Assembly (NCBI GenBank): GCA_934757825.1
Contig: CAKVLP010000002.1
Coordinates: 320,110 to 384,109, forward strand
Length of the DNA: 64,000 nt
Source: an uncultured Clostridia bacterium
GTDB taxonomy: Bacteria; Bacillota; Clostridia; Christensenellales; UBA1242
Direction of reading: 5' to 3'
Part shown: positions 16,452 through 24,869 of the stretch, piece after piece
Layout of the letters: each line of letters begins with the position of its first letter
How positions within the stretch are numbered: position 1 is the first letter of the stretch
Position numbers and translations under genes: made by a program
The notes under the pieces: model-generated
What the model saw: only the letters and a program-made list of their open reading frames with translations
The model's database searches: none
Told to the model about the DNA's origin: nothing

Positions 16452-17336
16452 ATGGGAAGAAAGAAAAAAATTGTAGGCCCACTGCCTATTGAGCAAAACT
16501 GGGACATTTCATACGACGATAAGGAGTTTGTTTTAGCCGAAGTAAAAAAATGTGGTCTTGCGCTAGAATTTGCAAGCCAACGACTTCAAAACGACCCCGA
16601 GGTTGTACTGGCAGCAGTTAGCGAAAACGGAACAGCACTTAAATATGCATCACCCGAACTAAGATGCAACAAAAAGATCGTTTTGACCGCCGTAAAAGAA
16701 AGTGGCTTAGCCCTTGAATACTGCGCATATATGTTTAAATGCCCCGACTACCCCGACGCGCGCGAAATAGTTACCGCAGCAGTTTCAAATTGCGGACAAG
16801 CACTTAGATATGCGCCAGAGTTTCAATCGGACAGACGCGTTGTGTTGGCAGCAGTTAAAAACAATGGACTTGCTTTATCGTATTCAAAACAATTCCAAAA
16901 CGACTTTGGTGTGGTTTTGGTCGCTGCTATTCAAAACCCTGTCGCTTTGTTTTTCGCTACCAGCAAACTTCAAAAAGACACTACAATTAAAGCGATTATG
17001 AAGTATATGTCAAATGACTACACGCTAAAAGATGTGCTAAACAAAGTTGACCTTGGCGACCGCAAAGTAATTGAAGCATTGTCGTACGCTAGAAAAACAA
17101 AAGTTAACAGATTGAAAAATGATATCAACGACTTCTTCGCTGAAAAAAATTGTAGCGAAGAACACCAACTAAAAAGCGTTAAGTTGTTAAAAAGAAAGCA
17201 CCAACTTGACGAGGACAATGACATTGATTTGAAAAATCTTTTCAACCTTAACAAACGCAAAGACTCCGACAACCGCTCCACCGACTTTACAATTACACCA
17301 GTTCAAATTAAGCCTAGATTTAAAGGGACAAAATAA
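16452..17336 (+). CDS. DUF4116 repeat protein
   Basis: A 294-residue protein. From about residue 20 to 170 it is built from four to five repeats of the DUF4116 type, each reading roughly D-x-x-V-V-L-A-A-V-x-x-x-G-x-A-L-x-Y-A-S; examples are DPEVVLAAVSENGTALKYAS and DRRVVLAAVKNNGLALSYSK. The C-terminal 100 residues are Lys/Asp-rich and look helical and soluble. DUF4116 repeats are found in large surface or effector proteins and as small stand-alone proteins; their role is unknown. No signal peptide is present. It is monocistronic, with its own promoter and terminator. Confidence 0.85.
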   Translation: MGRKKKIVGPLPIEQNWDISYDDKEFVLAEVKKCGLALEFASQRLQNDPEVVLAAVSENGTALKYASPELRCNKKIVLTAVKESGLALEYCAYMFKCPDYPDAREIVTAAVSNCGQALRYAPEFQSDRRVVLAAVKNNGLALSYSKQFQNDFGVVLVAAIQNPVALFFATSKLQKDTTIKAIMKYMSNDYTLKDVLNKVDLGDRKVIEALSYARKTKVNRLKNDINDFFAEKNCSEEHQLKSVKLLKRKHQLDEDNDIDLKNLFNLNKRKDSDNRSTDFTITPVQIKPRFKGTK

Positions 17337-17401
17337 TAAGGAAATTTTAAATAGCAAAAACTCAGTCGTTAGAAGTTATTTACAAAACCGCAAACGACTA
17401 C

Positions 17402-17437
17402 AAAAAAAGATTGGCAACATCTGCCAATCTTTTTTTT
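17402..17437 (+). terminator. terminator of DUF4116 gene
   Basis: AAAGATTGGCA (17406-17416) pairs with TGCCAATCTTT (17422-17432) and is followed by a T-run. The stem is also flanked by A residues on its left, so it may work in both directions. Confidence 0.85.
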
Positions 17438-17620
17438 CACCATTTCCCCTCGATAAGGTCAATTTAAAAGTATTTGTTTTTACATAAATTTAAACGTGTT
17501 TATTGTTGTTTATAAGGTAAAATTTTTACTTTTACAATTATCTATCCATATATTCGTCACATATTCGCATTTTAGACCTTACAGGCCAGACACCATAAGG
17601 TCAACTACTCCATAAACTTA

Positions 17621-17672
17621 GTTATTTTACGCGCTTATTTTACGCGGTTATTTTATGCGGTTATTTTATGCG
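17621..17672. repeat. four tandem copies of a 13-bp repeat
   Basis: Four consecutive 13-base units of the form (g/c)TTATTTTA(c/t)GCG at 17621, 17634, 17647 and 17660, with two internal C/T variants. The last copy supplies the stop codon of the minus-strand gene at 17661. Read on the minus strand, each unit is CGCATAAAATAA, containing an in-frame TAA. The rest of the 17438-17620 gap shows no gene, tRNA or clear promoter. Confidence 0.8.
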
Positions 17673-19376
17673 CGAGTCGGATTTTAGACGATTTTTACTT
17701 AGAGTTTTAGTTTGACAGTCCCTATAACCTGTAAATGTTGCATCTAGGTTTTTTGCGTCAAGTTTAAGGTCTAGTATTTTGTATCCGTCGTTGGTATTTG
17801 CGATAACATCTCCACGCAATGTAATAAGATAGCCATTGTGTAACTTACAAGTAACGGCTTTCTGGACACCATCTTTATTCACTAATATACACATATCAAG
17901 TAGAAAAATTGTTTCACCTTTTTCAGAATCAATAATTTCAGTACGTTGTTCGATAGGTTTAACTTCAAAACCTTTTTCTGCCAAATATTTTCCCGCTTTA
18001 TCGGTAATTATACTGCTTCCCTTAAAGTTTGTGTAAGTATTCTCTATATTCTGTTTTTCTTGCAAAAACTCTTCTTCTGTAAGTGAAGTATAAACATTTT
18101 TCACTACTGCTGTTTTTTCACCATTTACATCAGTTTTGCACTCTATTTCCACAACTTTATCTCCATATTGGTAGAGGTAATTCTTATTATTAACTATAAC
18201 ACCATCTACAATGATTGAATCAAGAGTACCAGAAAATTTATCAACCATACCTAAATCATAATTAACGTCTCTTGCATACATTCTCCCACCCGATGAGGAT
18301 AGCGAAAAAATGTTGTAGGTGGAAGTATCTTGTATAGAATAGTATATCACGTCTGATTTAACAATTTCCGAAGCATTATAACCCGAAAGTTCTGGGAAAC
18401 TTTCTACGGCATTTTTAAGGATTTTGTCCTTATTCTCTTCTATGTATTTGACTTCATCGCGCAAAACCTCATATGTTTTAGCAGTATTCACAAAGCAATA
18501 TATATTTTTATCCCAACCAATATAATCGTTACCTTCTGCATATTTTGCCATCAACACTTTAAGATCGTATTCTGAGAATGTCGAAGACGCAAGAGACGAA
18601 AAGAATTTCTCTACTTCTTCAACACTACCACTTATCGATGGGCTATTCGAGGTAGAGCCATATTTCATTATTGTCTGATCAGTAAACTTATCTAAGTGTT
18701 TGTAAGCATCACCAAGTCTCAAAATGCCATGACCAGCAATCTCGTGCAACAAAACTGTTTTTAAAGCCGTTGTGGAACCTAAACCATTTTTTCCAAATCT
18801 GCTAAGATCAACAACCACTTTCCCTTGATATACACCTATACCATTAACAGTAGGCAATGAAAAATTATCGTGCCAGTATGCTAATACACCACCTTCCGTC
18901 TTACCATTATATACATCTATGCTATACAAACTTCCCTCGTCTTTCGGTTCAAAATCCAAAACAAGTTTGAACTTTGGATTAACAAGTGTGAGTGCTTCGT
19001 TAATTTCATCAATTGCGTTAACAAACGAAATCTTTGATTTATCCAATTCATCTTGTGGAATGTGTACATTCACACTTATTTTGCCATTTTTAGGGAACAT
19101 AAATCGCGCATTGCGTCCATTTTCAAAATCAATTATTACTGAATTTAAACCCATCTTGTCGATGTTTTCTTGCATTTGACTTACAGGTGTAAGGTCGTTA
19201 GAATATGTCCTAAACCTTATTTGTTTGTCAATAGCAAGTGTGGCGTTAACCCCAACACCCACAGCAGCGGCCCAACCCGCCATAAACAATGATAGACGAC
19301 TTAAAAAATCAAGTACCGATTCTCTACTTGCCTTTTTTACGGTTTTATCTTTGTTTTTTATCAATATTTTTACCAC
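17661..19376 (-). CDS. membrane-anchored putative metallopeptidase with HEXXGH motif
   Basis: A 571-residue protein. An N-terminal basic stretch is followed by one membrane helix (about residues 26-48), so the rest should be extracellular. The segment LLHEIAGHGILRLGDAY places H211, E212 and H216 in an HEXXGH arrangement. One more residue separates the histidines than in ordinary HEXXH enzymes, as in dipeptidyl peptidase III (M49). I recognise no other M49 feature. A nearby D224 or a later Glu could be the third ligand. The GTG at 19376 has no good ribosome binding site; a TTG four codons in (19364) sits eight bases after AAGGGTGG and may be the true start. It is monocistronic, with a consensus promoter. 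Substrate unknown. Confidence 0.6.
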   Translation of the reverse strand: MVKILIKNKDKTVKKASRESVLDFLSRLSLFMAGWAAAVGVGVNATLAIDKQIRFRTYSNDLTPVSQMQENIDKMGLNSVIIDFENGRNARFMFPKNGKISVNVHIPQDELDKSKISFVNAIDEINEALTLVNPKFKLVLDFEPKDEGSLYSIDVYNGKTEGGVLAYWHDNFSLPTVNGIGVYQGKVVVDLSRFGKNGLGSTTALKTVLLHEIAGHGILRLGDAYKHLDKFTDQTIMKYGSTSNSPSISGSVEEVEKFFSSLASSTFSEYDLKVLMAKYAEGNDYIGWDKNIYCFVNTAKTYEVLRDEVKYIEENKDKILKNAVESFPELSGYNASEIVKSDVIYYSIQDTSTYNIFSLSSSGGRMYARDVNYDLGMVDKFSGTLDSIIVDGVIVNNKNYLYQYGDKVVEIECKTDVNGEKTAVVKNVYTSLTEEEFLQEKQNIENTYTNFKGSSIITDKAGKYLAEKGFEVKPIEQRTEIIDSEKGETIFLLDMCILVNKDGVQKAVTCKLHNGYLITLRGDVIANTNDGYKILDLKLDAKNLDATFTGYRDCQTKTLSKNRLKSDSRIK

Positions 19377-19425
19377 CCTTTTCGTACCTCACTTTGGCAG
19401 TGAAGCACATATTTTTATTATACAT

Positions 19426-19454
19426 ATTATATCATAGTATATGTAAAATGTCAA
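19426..19454 (-). promoter_or_regulatory. consensus promoter of the HEXXGH protein gene
   Basis: The minus strand reads TTGACA (complement of 19449-19454), 17 bases, TATAAT (complement of 19426-19431): a perfect sigma-A consensus. The 5' leader of about 40 bases contains a small CTTCACT/AGTGAGG-type hairpin. Confidence 0.85.
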
Positions 19455-19471
19455 CACAGGTCTTGAAAGCA

Positions 19472-19497
19472 AAAAAGCCCTTAATTAAGGGCTTTTT
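19472..19497. terminator. recO terminator
   Basis: AAAAAGCCCTTAA is directly followed by its inverse complement TTAAGGGCTTTTT. The stem overlaps the recO stop codon (19496-19498) and has T-runs in both directions. Confidence 0.85.
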
Positions 19498-20200
19498 ACA
19501 ATCTATATCCAAATACATTTTGCAGGTCAAATCGCAAAATTTCCACGCAAAGTTGGAGGTTTTCGGGTTTTTCCTTGATTGAGGCTAATTTCGAAAATGG
19601 GGTCTCATCTATTATTCTAAGCAAATTGTAGCATTTTCTGCTTATTTGTTTGCCGTATCCCCCGCAACTTACACAGCAAAAATCGTTTGTGTTGCTCGAC
19701 AAAAGTATGTCGCCAGCGATGGGAAGCCCACACACTCCACAGGTCTTGAAATTAAGACCATATCCCGATAGACGCAAGGTTTCTAGCATAAACTTGGAGT
19801 ATGTAAGTTTTGCGTTCACTGAATCGTAAACAATGGCTTTTAACGCTTGAAGGAACGCGACCAAAAGTTGTTCGTTTATCATTCCGGGTTTTAAAATGTA
19901 GTCGCAGAGTTTTATCATAAAGGACGCCACAATAAAGTTGTCGTAATCGGTAGTCAAATCGTAAAAAACGTCGTGAGAGGTCACCGAAGTAACCACAAAA
20001 AATTCACCACGTTTTACTAAAATCCACTCAGCGAAACAGAATGGCTGACCGGCGAATTTAAACTTTGCTTTGGGTTGTTTTGCACCTCTTAGCACCGCCT
20101 TAATTTTACCTAGTTCTGCCGTGAAGATTGTTATTAAAATGTCGTTTTCTTTATAATCGGCAGAGTTTAAAACTATGCCGTTTACCTTTAATTCGTCCAC
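19496..20200 (-). CDS. recO: DNA repair protein RecO
   Basis: Recombination mediator that loads RecA with RecR and anneals single strands. The 234 residues have the expected layout: an N-terminal OB-fold (GIVLNSADYKENDILITIFT...), a helical middle, and a zinc knuckle with CGVC near 152 and CCVSCGG near 172. It ends the era-yqzL-recO series, exactly as in Bacillus and Clostridia. Eight bases separate it from yqzL. Confidence 0.93.
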   Translation of the reverse strand: MDELKVNGIVLNSADYKENDILITIFTAELGKIKAVLRGAKQPKAKFKFAGQPFCFAEWILVKRGEFFVVTSVTSHDVFYDLTTDYDNFIVASFMIKLCDYILKPGMINEQLLVAFLQALKAIVYDSVNAKLTYSKFMLETLRLSGYGLNFKTCGVCGLPIAGDILLSSNTNDFCCVSCGGYGKQISRKCYNLLRIIDETPFSKLASIKEKPENLQLCVEILRFDLQNVFGYRL

Positions 20201-20208
20201 TGTTTTTC

Positions 20209-20289
20209 CTACAATGATTTGTACAACATATAGTAATTTAGTTGTCCCGTCTCCATAAAAAGACGAAGGACTATTTGTTTTAACTCCAT
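20209..20289 (-). CDS. yqzL: YqzL family microprotein
   Basis: A 26-residue frame on the minus strand, preceded by a very strong AAAGGAGGGGGA site. The product (MELKQIVLRLFMETGQLNYY then MLYKSL) carries the F-x-x-T-G-x-x-x-x-Y-x-x-Y-K pattern of YqzL proteins. Its position between era and recO is the canonical yqzL position. Function unknown. It was found by position and motif because it is too short for routine gene calling; it is shorter than the roughly 47-aa Bacillus form, ending where the conserved segment ends. Confidence 0.8.
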   Translation of the reverse strand: MELKQIVLRLFMETGQLNYYMLYKSL

Positions 20290-20347
20290 ATTCCCCCTCC
20301 TTTATTTTAGGTTATGGAAATGTCGTCAAAATATACCCGTCTTAAAG

Positions 20348-21235
20348 TTACATAAGTTCGTTACTATCGTAGCCAAAATCGTTTACATAAGTCTTATTAT
20401 TGCGCCAATTTTCACGCACTTTTACAAAAAGTTTTAGCATAACTTTTGTGCCAACAATTTTTTCGATTTCCTCGCGCGCAAGTTGTCCAATTTTTTTAAG
20501 CATTTCGCCGTCTTTGCCGATAAGGATTTTCTTGTGTGATGCCCTCTCGCAAATCAAGTCAGCGCTAATTGTATACAACTTTTTGTTTTCCTTGTATTCA
20601 ATAATATCAACCGCAACACCGTGAGGGATTTCGTCTTGCATCAAAAGTAGTATTTTCTCTCTAATTGCTTCCGACACCAAAAATCTTTCCGATTTGTCGG
20701 TAAACTCGCCATTTAGGAAATACTTAACACCTGGATGAAGATGTTTTTTAATTATCTCAACAAGTACATCTACATTGATACCCTTTTTAGCGGAAAGCGG
20801 AATAATATCCTTGATGTTTTTAAGTTCGTTAAACATTTGTAGTTTCGGATAAAGTTGTTCATAACTACTTTCGTCAACCTTGTTGATAACCAAAATTGTG
20901 TTGTCCTTATCATACTGCTCCACAAGTTTCAACTCGGTCTTTTTAAATGGTCGAGTGCCGTCTAGAACAAGTAGCACAAGGTCAACCCCTTCCACTGCGT
21001 GCTCTACACTATCCTGCATATACTCGTCAAGTTTGTTTTTTGATTTGTGAATGCCAGGAGTATCAATAAAGATAACTTGGCAATCCTCTTGATTTAAAAT
21101 GCCAATAATCTTGTTGCGAGTGGTTTGTGGCTTAGGCGAAACAATCGCAATTTTTTCCTTTAATATTGAGTTAAGTAATGTGCTTTTACCAACATTTGGC
21201 TCTCCTATGATGGTAACGAAACCAGATTTAAACAT
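20348..21235 (-). CDS. era: GTPase Era
   Basis: Ribosome-assembly GTPase that binds the 3' end of 16S rRNA. G1 is GEPNVGKS at residues 11-18, G3 is DTPG, G4 NKVD and G5 SAK; the C-terminal KH domain includes ILIGKDGEMLKKIGQLAREE. I chose the ATG at 21235 (295 aa), preceded by AAGGAG, because homologs begin right at MFKSGFVTIIG. The longer frame from 21304 would add 23 residues with no counterpart in the family. It lies between ybeY and yqzL. Confidence 0.96.
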   Translation of the reverse strand: MFKSGFVTIIGEPNVGKSTLLNSILKEKIAIVSPKPQTTRNKIIGILNQEDCQVIFIDTPGIHKSKNKLDEYMQDSVEHAVEGVDLVLLVLDGTRPFKKTELKLVEQYDKDNTILVINKVDESSYEQLYPKLQMFNELKNIKDIIPLSAKKGINVDVLVEIIKKHLHPGVKYFLNGEFTDKSERFLVSEAIREKILLLMQDEIPHGVAVDIIEYKENKKLYTISADLICERASHKKILIGKDGEMLKKIGQLAREEIEKIVGTKVMLKLFVKVRENWRNNKTYVNDFGYDSNELM

Positions 21236-21343
21236 AATGTCTCCTTGAAGTTTTAAATCGTAATGGAAAGAAAAAATATAGAGTGAAAAAGTTTTCTTAT
21301 CCACTCTAAGTATATCAAAAATTAAGAAATTATCATAACAAAT

Positions 21344-21838
21344 TTACAACAAATTCATTATTTCTTCTTCAACTTTTCGCATAATTACCTTATCACTCTC
21401 CACCATATGGTCGAAACCAAGCAAGTGAAGAAGCCCGTGAAGGCTAAGGTAAGTAAACTCTCTCTCTATTCCTGTGCCATACTCGACCGCTTGTTTTTTA
21501 ACCTTATCAAAGCAAATATACAAATCACCAAGCACGATGTTGCCGGTGTCAGGATTTATGTCGTTGATAAATTTTTCCTTAGTAAGAGACTCAGCAATTT
21601 CTTGATCGCCAGTCACACCCTCTTGCAACAAGAATGGAAAAGATATAACGTCAGTCACCTTATCCACGCCACGAAATTGAGAGTTTATCTCTTTTATTTT
21701 TTTAGTTCCGACAATTGCAATATTGACTTCCAAATCCTTGCAAGGAATTTTTAAATAATCAATCGCCTTATCAAAACATTTCGTAACATTTGAAATCAAA
21801 TTTTTGTCTACTCTATTTTTGTTAAAATTTATTTTCAT
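21344..21838 (-). CDS. ybeY: endoribonuclease YbeY
   Basis: Metal-dependent endoribonuclease for 16S rRNA 3' maturation and ribosome quality control. The diagnostic zinc-binding motif HGLLHLLGFDH lies near the C-terminus, preceded by the conserved FRGVDKVTDVISFP. The 164 residues are normal. Its start overlaps the end of yqfD by 17 bases. In Bacillus phoH and pgpH lie between yqfD and ybeY; both are absent here. Confidence 0.95.
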   Translation of the reverse strand: MKINFNKNRVDKNLISNVTKCFDKAIDYLKIPCKDLEVNIAIVGTKKIKEINSQFRGVDKVTDVISFPFLLQEGVTGDQEIAESLTKEKFINDINPDTGNIVLGDLYICFDKVKKQAVEYGTGIEREFTYLSLHGLLHLLGFDHMVESDKVIMRKVEEEIMNLL

Positions 21839-22928
21839 TTGTAATTTTCATCTCCGCTTTTAAATATGTTTGAAAGATATACTTGTCACTACACTCAGTG
21901 ACTTGACTTATTTCATTATTTATTATAACACCGCTTGGCACATTATCATAAGCATTTTTTAAAGATTGTTGAAAATATTTATCTTTATCATTATCATAAT
22001 CAAAAATTATTTCTTTTTCACTCATTTCATAAATCACTACCTTGTTTACATATATTGGCAAAAACATATTATTAAAAATAGGACTATGTGATATGTTTAT
22101 GTCAAAATGTGCATACTTGTTGTCATAAAGTGGCGTATCTGGCTTAAAAAATGAAATTGAATTTTTAGTGTATTTTTTGCCAGTTTTTTCTAAAATTGTT
22201 GAAACTTTATTTACACTCACACTTCCACAAAAATATACTTCGGCAGTAATTTCCGCCTCGGCTGGAATAGTTATGCGCTCTCCATCAGCCCCAATAACGT
22301 AATTATCTACAATGATGTCGCCCTTCTTAACAATGTCGTCTTTTTTAACAAGGAGTGTTCCGCTTATAAGTTTTACATCTTTTATTATCATATTGTATGG
22401 TGCATAAAATGGTTGACCCGTTTCGTCCTGTGTCGTTTTTTCCACCACATTTATTAGGAGCACATTCCCTTTTTTACTTACGCTTACCAGACTTAATCCC
22501 TCCACATTATCGAGCAAATATTTTTCCATTTCGTCCTTATTAAACGTTGTACTTTTCCCTAACACGTATCCATAATTTTTAAGCGCTGAAAGAATTGTGA
22601 TTTCGTCAATTTTACTATTCCCGCTTAGTTGGAGTCTAAGCGAAACCCTACTTGTAAAAACCGAAAATACGATGACAACTACAATTCCGGCAATCAGCCC
22701 AATCCTCTTTAAAAATGTCTGGGCTATGTTTTTAATTCCTCCTACTCTTTTTATTTCTAGTTTGAAAATTTTGTTTTTTTGTTTGAGACGTTTATAGTCT
22801 TTTGAAGAAACATCAAACTCAGTACAATCGTCAGATGTTTTAATATTGTACGCCGATATCTTTTCACGCTCTAAAAAGTTTAAGAGGCTAACAAAACTTT
22901 TCCCTTTATATAGTATTCTATAATCCAT
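21822..22928 (-). CDS. yqfD: sporulation protein YqfD
   Basis: A 368-residue membrane protein of the YqfD family, required in sporulation at the engulfment/forespore stage. The N-terminal 80 residues are cytoplasmic and basic. A single membrane helix follows near 88-108 (FLKRIGLIAGIVVVIVFSVF), then a large outer domain typical of the family. It overlaps ybeY by 17 bases and is 15 bases downstream of yqfC. Its presence implies an endospore-forming ancestry. Confidence 0.9.
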   Translation of the reverse strand: MDYRILYKGKSFVSLLNFLEREKISAYNIKTSDDCTEFDVSSKDYKRLKQKNKIFKLEIKRVGGIKNIAQTFLKRIGLIAGIVVVIVFSVFTSRVSLRLQLSGNSKIDEITILSALKNYGYVLGKSTTFNKDEMEKYLLDNVEGLSLVSVSKKGNVLLINVVEKTTQDETGQPFYAPYNMIIKDVKLISGTLLVKKDDIVKKGDIIVDNYVIGADGERITIPAEAEITAEVYFCGSVSVNKVSTILEKTGKKYTKNSISFFKPDTPLYDNKYAHFDINISHSPIFNNMFLPIYVNKVVIYEMSEKEIIFDYDNDKDKYFQQSLKNAYDNVPSGVIINNEISQVTECSDKYIFQTYLKAEMKITNENKF

Positions 22929-22943
22929 ATTGTTTTACCCGAC

Positions 22944-23222
22944 CTATTTTGTACTTTCACCACTGAAAGGTTTTTCTAGCGACACACTATTTATTTTACC
23001 CCTAATCGTTAGTTCGCGCGGTTCCAAGCATATCACTTTCATTCCAACACCAGTTATGTTAAGCAGGTTTCCTTTAATCTTCAAAACCACATGTTCGTCT
23101 GTATATGTAAGCAGTTTTATGTAGTTTGTGACCCATATCGTATTGCCACACCACATTACTCTAAAATCACTTAACGCAACATTATCTCCAACCAATTCTG
23201 AAATAAATCCTCTCATACACAT
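22944..23222 (-). CDS. yqfC: sporulation protein YqfC (YabP/YqfC family)
   Basis: A 92-residue YabP/YqfC-type protein, the usual partner of YqfD. The core of alternating strands, VALSDFRVMWCGNTIWVTNY then LLNITGVGMKVICLEPRELT, matches the family. In Bacillus yqfC is transcribed in the mother cell under SigE. I see no clear SigE promoter in the 100 bases upstream, but cannot exclude one. AAGGGGAA precedes the start. Confidence 0.88.
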   Translation of the reverse strand: MCMRGFISELVGDNVALSDFRVMWCGNTIWVTNYIKLLTYTDEHVVLKIKGNLLNITGVGMKVICLEPRELTIRGKINSVSLEKPFSGESTK

Positions 23223-23278
23223 TTCCCCTTGTATATATTATTATGTGGACAACGCTCTATTTAGGACTAAAAGCAAAA

Positions 23279-23306
23279 AAATACACTTGATTTGCAAGTG
23301 TATTTC
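23279..23306 (-). terminator. terminator after the acidic membrane protein gene
   Basis: AAATACACTT (23279-23288) pairs with AAGTGTATTT (23296-23305). The minus-strand side is followed by a T-run (complement of the A7 at 23275-23281). It separates the floA block from yqfC. Confidence 0.75.
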
Positions 23307-23319
23307 AAATTAGTTTTCT

Positions 23320-23832
23320 TTATTTCTTTCGTTTTAAAATGTCGCTTATTAAAATCGCCTTCGTGCCCTTTGATAGGTGTCTTATTTCATCAAGTTCGTC
23401 ACGTTCTGAGGTGTCCTTTTTACTCACACCGTCCATTTCATCAAGGATTGATTGGGTGTCAAGATTTTCGTCGGAATACTCGTCTTCAATCGCCTCAATT
23501 CTCTGAAACGCCTCATCAACTGTAGAAGTGTCAGGCTCGGTTAGTTCTAAATTTTCTGGGATATCCTCTTCGGTAAGTTCGTCGGACGACTCGTGTGAAA
23601 TATCATACATATAGTTTCCTTGTGTAACCTCTTTTAAGATATCAGGAATGTCTTTTTTTTCTTCTTTCTTATCTTCTTTTTTGCCGTCAGACTTTTCTAC
23701 TGGTTTTTCTTCTTTTGGTTTCGCTTTATCGTCTTTTTTCGCTTTTTTACCAAAGGCATTTATCAAAAATATCGACAGAAATACAATTCCCGCTAGCGAC
23801 AGCACAATAAGGATAATTTCGCCAGCACCCAT
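23320..23832 (-). CDS. single-pass membrane protein with acidic tail
   Basis: A 170-residue protein: an N-terminal membrane helix at residues 4-26 (GEIILIVLSLAGIVFLSIF), then a Lys/Glu low-complexity linker to about residue 65, then an Asp/Glu/Ser-rich tail likely to be disordered, and a short basic C-terminus. Its ATG overlaps the floA stop by one base. It occupies the place of yqfB, the gene after floA in Bacillus, but is not recognisably homologous. A partner or regulator of the FloA membrane domain is a guess based on position. Confidence 0.7.
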   Translation of the reverse strand: MGAGEIILIVLSLAGIVFLSIFLINAFGKKAKKDDKAKPKEEKPVEKSDGKKEDKKEEKKDIPDILKEVTQGNYMYDISHESSDELTEEDIPENLELTEPDTSTVDEAFQRIEAIEDEYSDENLDTQSILDEMDGVSKKDTSERDELDEIRHLSKGTKAILISDILKRKK

Positions 23833-24857
23833 TAGTTTTCGTCGCCCTTCTTGGACTTTTTATCTTCTATCATTTTCATATCTGGCTTGCCAAGAGATTT
23901 TCTCATAGCGGTGTCAGCCACAACATTTTGCATTTTGTAATAATCCATAACACCAATGTTTCCGTTTAAGAATGCTTGGCTTATGGCTTTTGGAACAGCA
24001 GCCTCCGCATCCAAAAGTTGTGCACGTTTTTCTTGCGTCATTGCGCGCATTTCGTGTTCGCTTGCAATTGCAAGTGCACGTCTTTCTTCCGCTCTTGCGT
24101 TTGCTATCTTCATATCAGCAGCAGCGCGTTCTGCTTGAATTTTCGCACCAATGTTTGCTCCAATATCAATATCTGCAATATCAATACTTAAAATATCATA
24201 TGCTGTGCCTTGGTCTAAACCTTTTGCTAAAATTGCTTTGCTTATTTTATCGGGATCAGCCAAAACCTCGTCGTGCGTTTTTGCGCTACCGACTGCTGAC
24301 ACTATTCCCTCGCCAACCTTAGCCAATATTGTCTCCTCGCCAGCGCTTCCGATAAGTTTGTTTATATTTGTTTTAACTGTAATCCTTGCTAGGACTATTA
24401 CCTCTATTCCGTTTTTTGCAACCGCTGAAATCTTAGGGGTTGTGATAACCATAGGTTTTGCACAAGTTTTAACCGCTAGCACAATATCTCTATTGGTCAA
24501 ATCTATTGCTTTCGCTGTTTCAACGGACAAATCAATTTTGGCACCTTTTGCAATTATTAGCGCCTCAACAACTTTGTTTATATCTCCACCAGCCAAATAA
24601 TGTGTTTCAAGGTCGTCGATACCTATTTTTACACCCGCCTTTTTTGCCTTTATATAACAGTCAACAAGTCGTCCAATCTCAACGTGCCTTAGTTTCATAC
24701 CAACAAGTTTGAACGCCGGAATGTACGCGTTGGACACAAGCGCTCTAACCCACACACCAATTGGAACTATTCCTATGATAACTGCAAGCACGATTGCAAC
24801 AACGCCAACAACTGTTACCCAAATATAAACGCTAGGAATTCCTAAAAACCTAAACAT
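23832..24857 (-). CDS. floA: flotillin-like protein FloA
   Basis: Scaffold of functional membrane microdomains. An N-terminal membrane-inserted hairpin (residues about 10-40) is followed by an SPFH-type region and a long Ala/Glu-rich coiled coil (AERAAADMKIANARAEERRA). The 341 residues are close to the 331 of B. subtilis FloA (YqfA). It follows nfeD by 12 bases, the standard nfeD-floA pair. The C-terminus ends in a charged KKSKKGDEN tail. Confidence 0.95.
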   Translation of the reverse strand: MFRFLGIPSVYIWVTVVGVVAIVLAVIIGIVPIGVWVRALVSNAYIPAFKLVGMKLRHVEIGRLVDCYIKAKKAGVKIGIDDLETHYLAGGDINKVVEALIIAKGAKIDLSVETAKAIDLTNRDIVLAVKTCAKPMVITTPKISAVAKNGIEVIVLARITVKTNINKLIGSAGEETILAKVGEGIVSAVGSAKTHDEVLADPDKISKAILAKGLDQGTAYDILSIDIADIDIGANIGAKIQAERAAADMKIANARAEERRALAIASEHEMRAMTQEKRAQLLDAEAAVPKAISQAFLNGNIGVMDYYKMQNVVADTAMRKSLGKPDMKMIEDKKSKKGDEN

Positions 24858-24869
24858 TCTCTCACCTCA

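Noticed and set aside
23972..24712. Several overlapping frames opposite floA
   Set aside because: They are low-complexity shadows of the alanine-rich floA coiled coil on the other strand.
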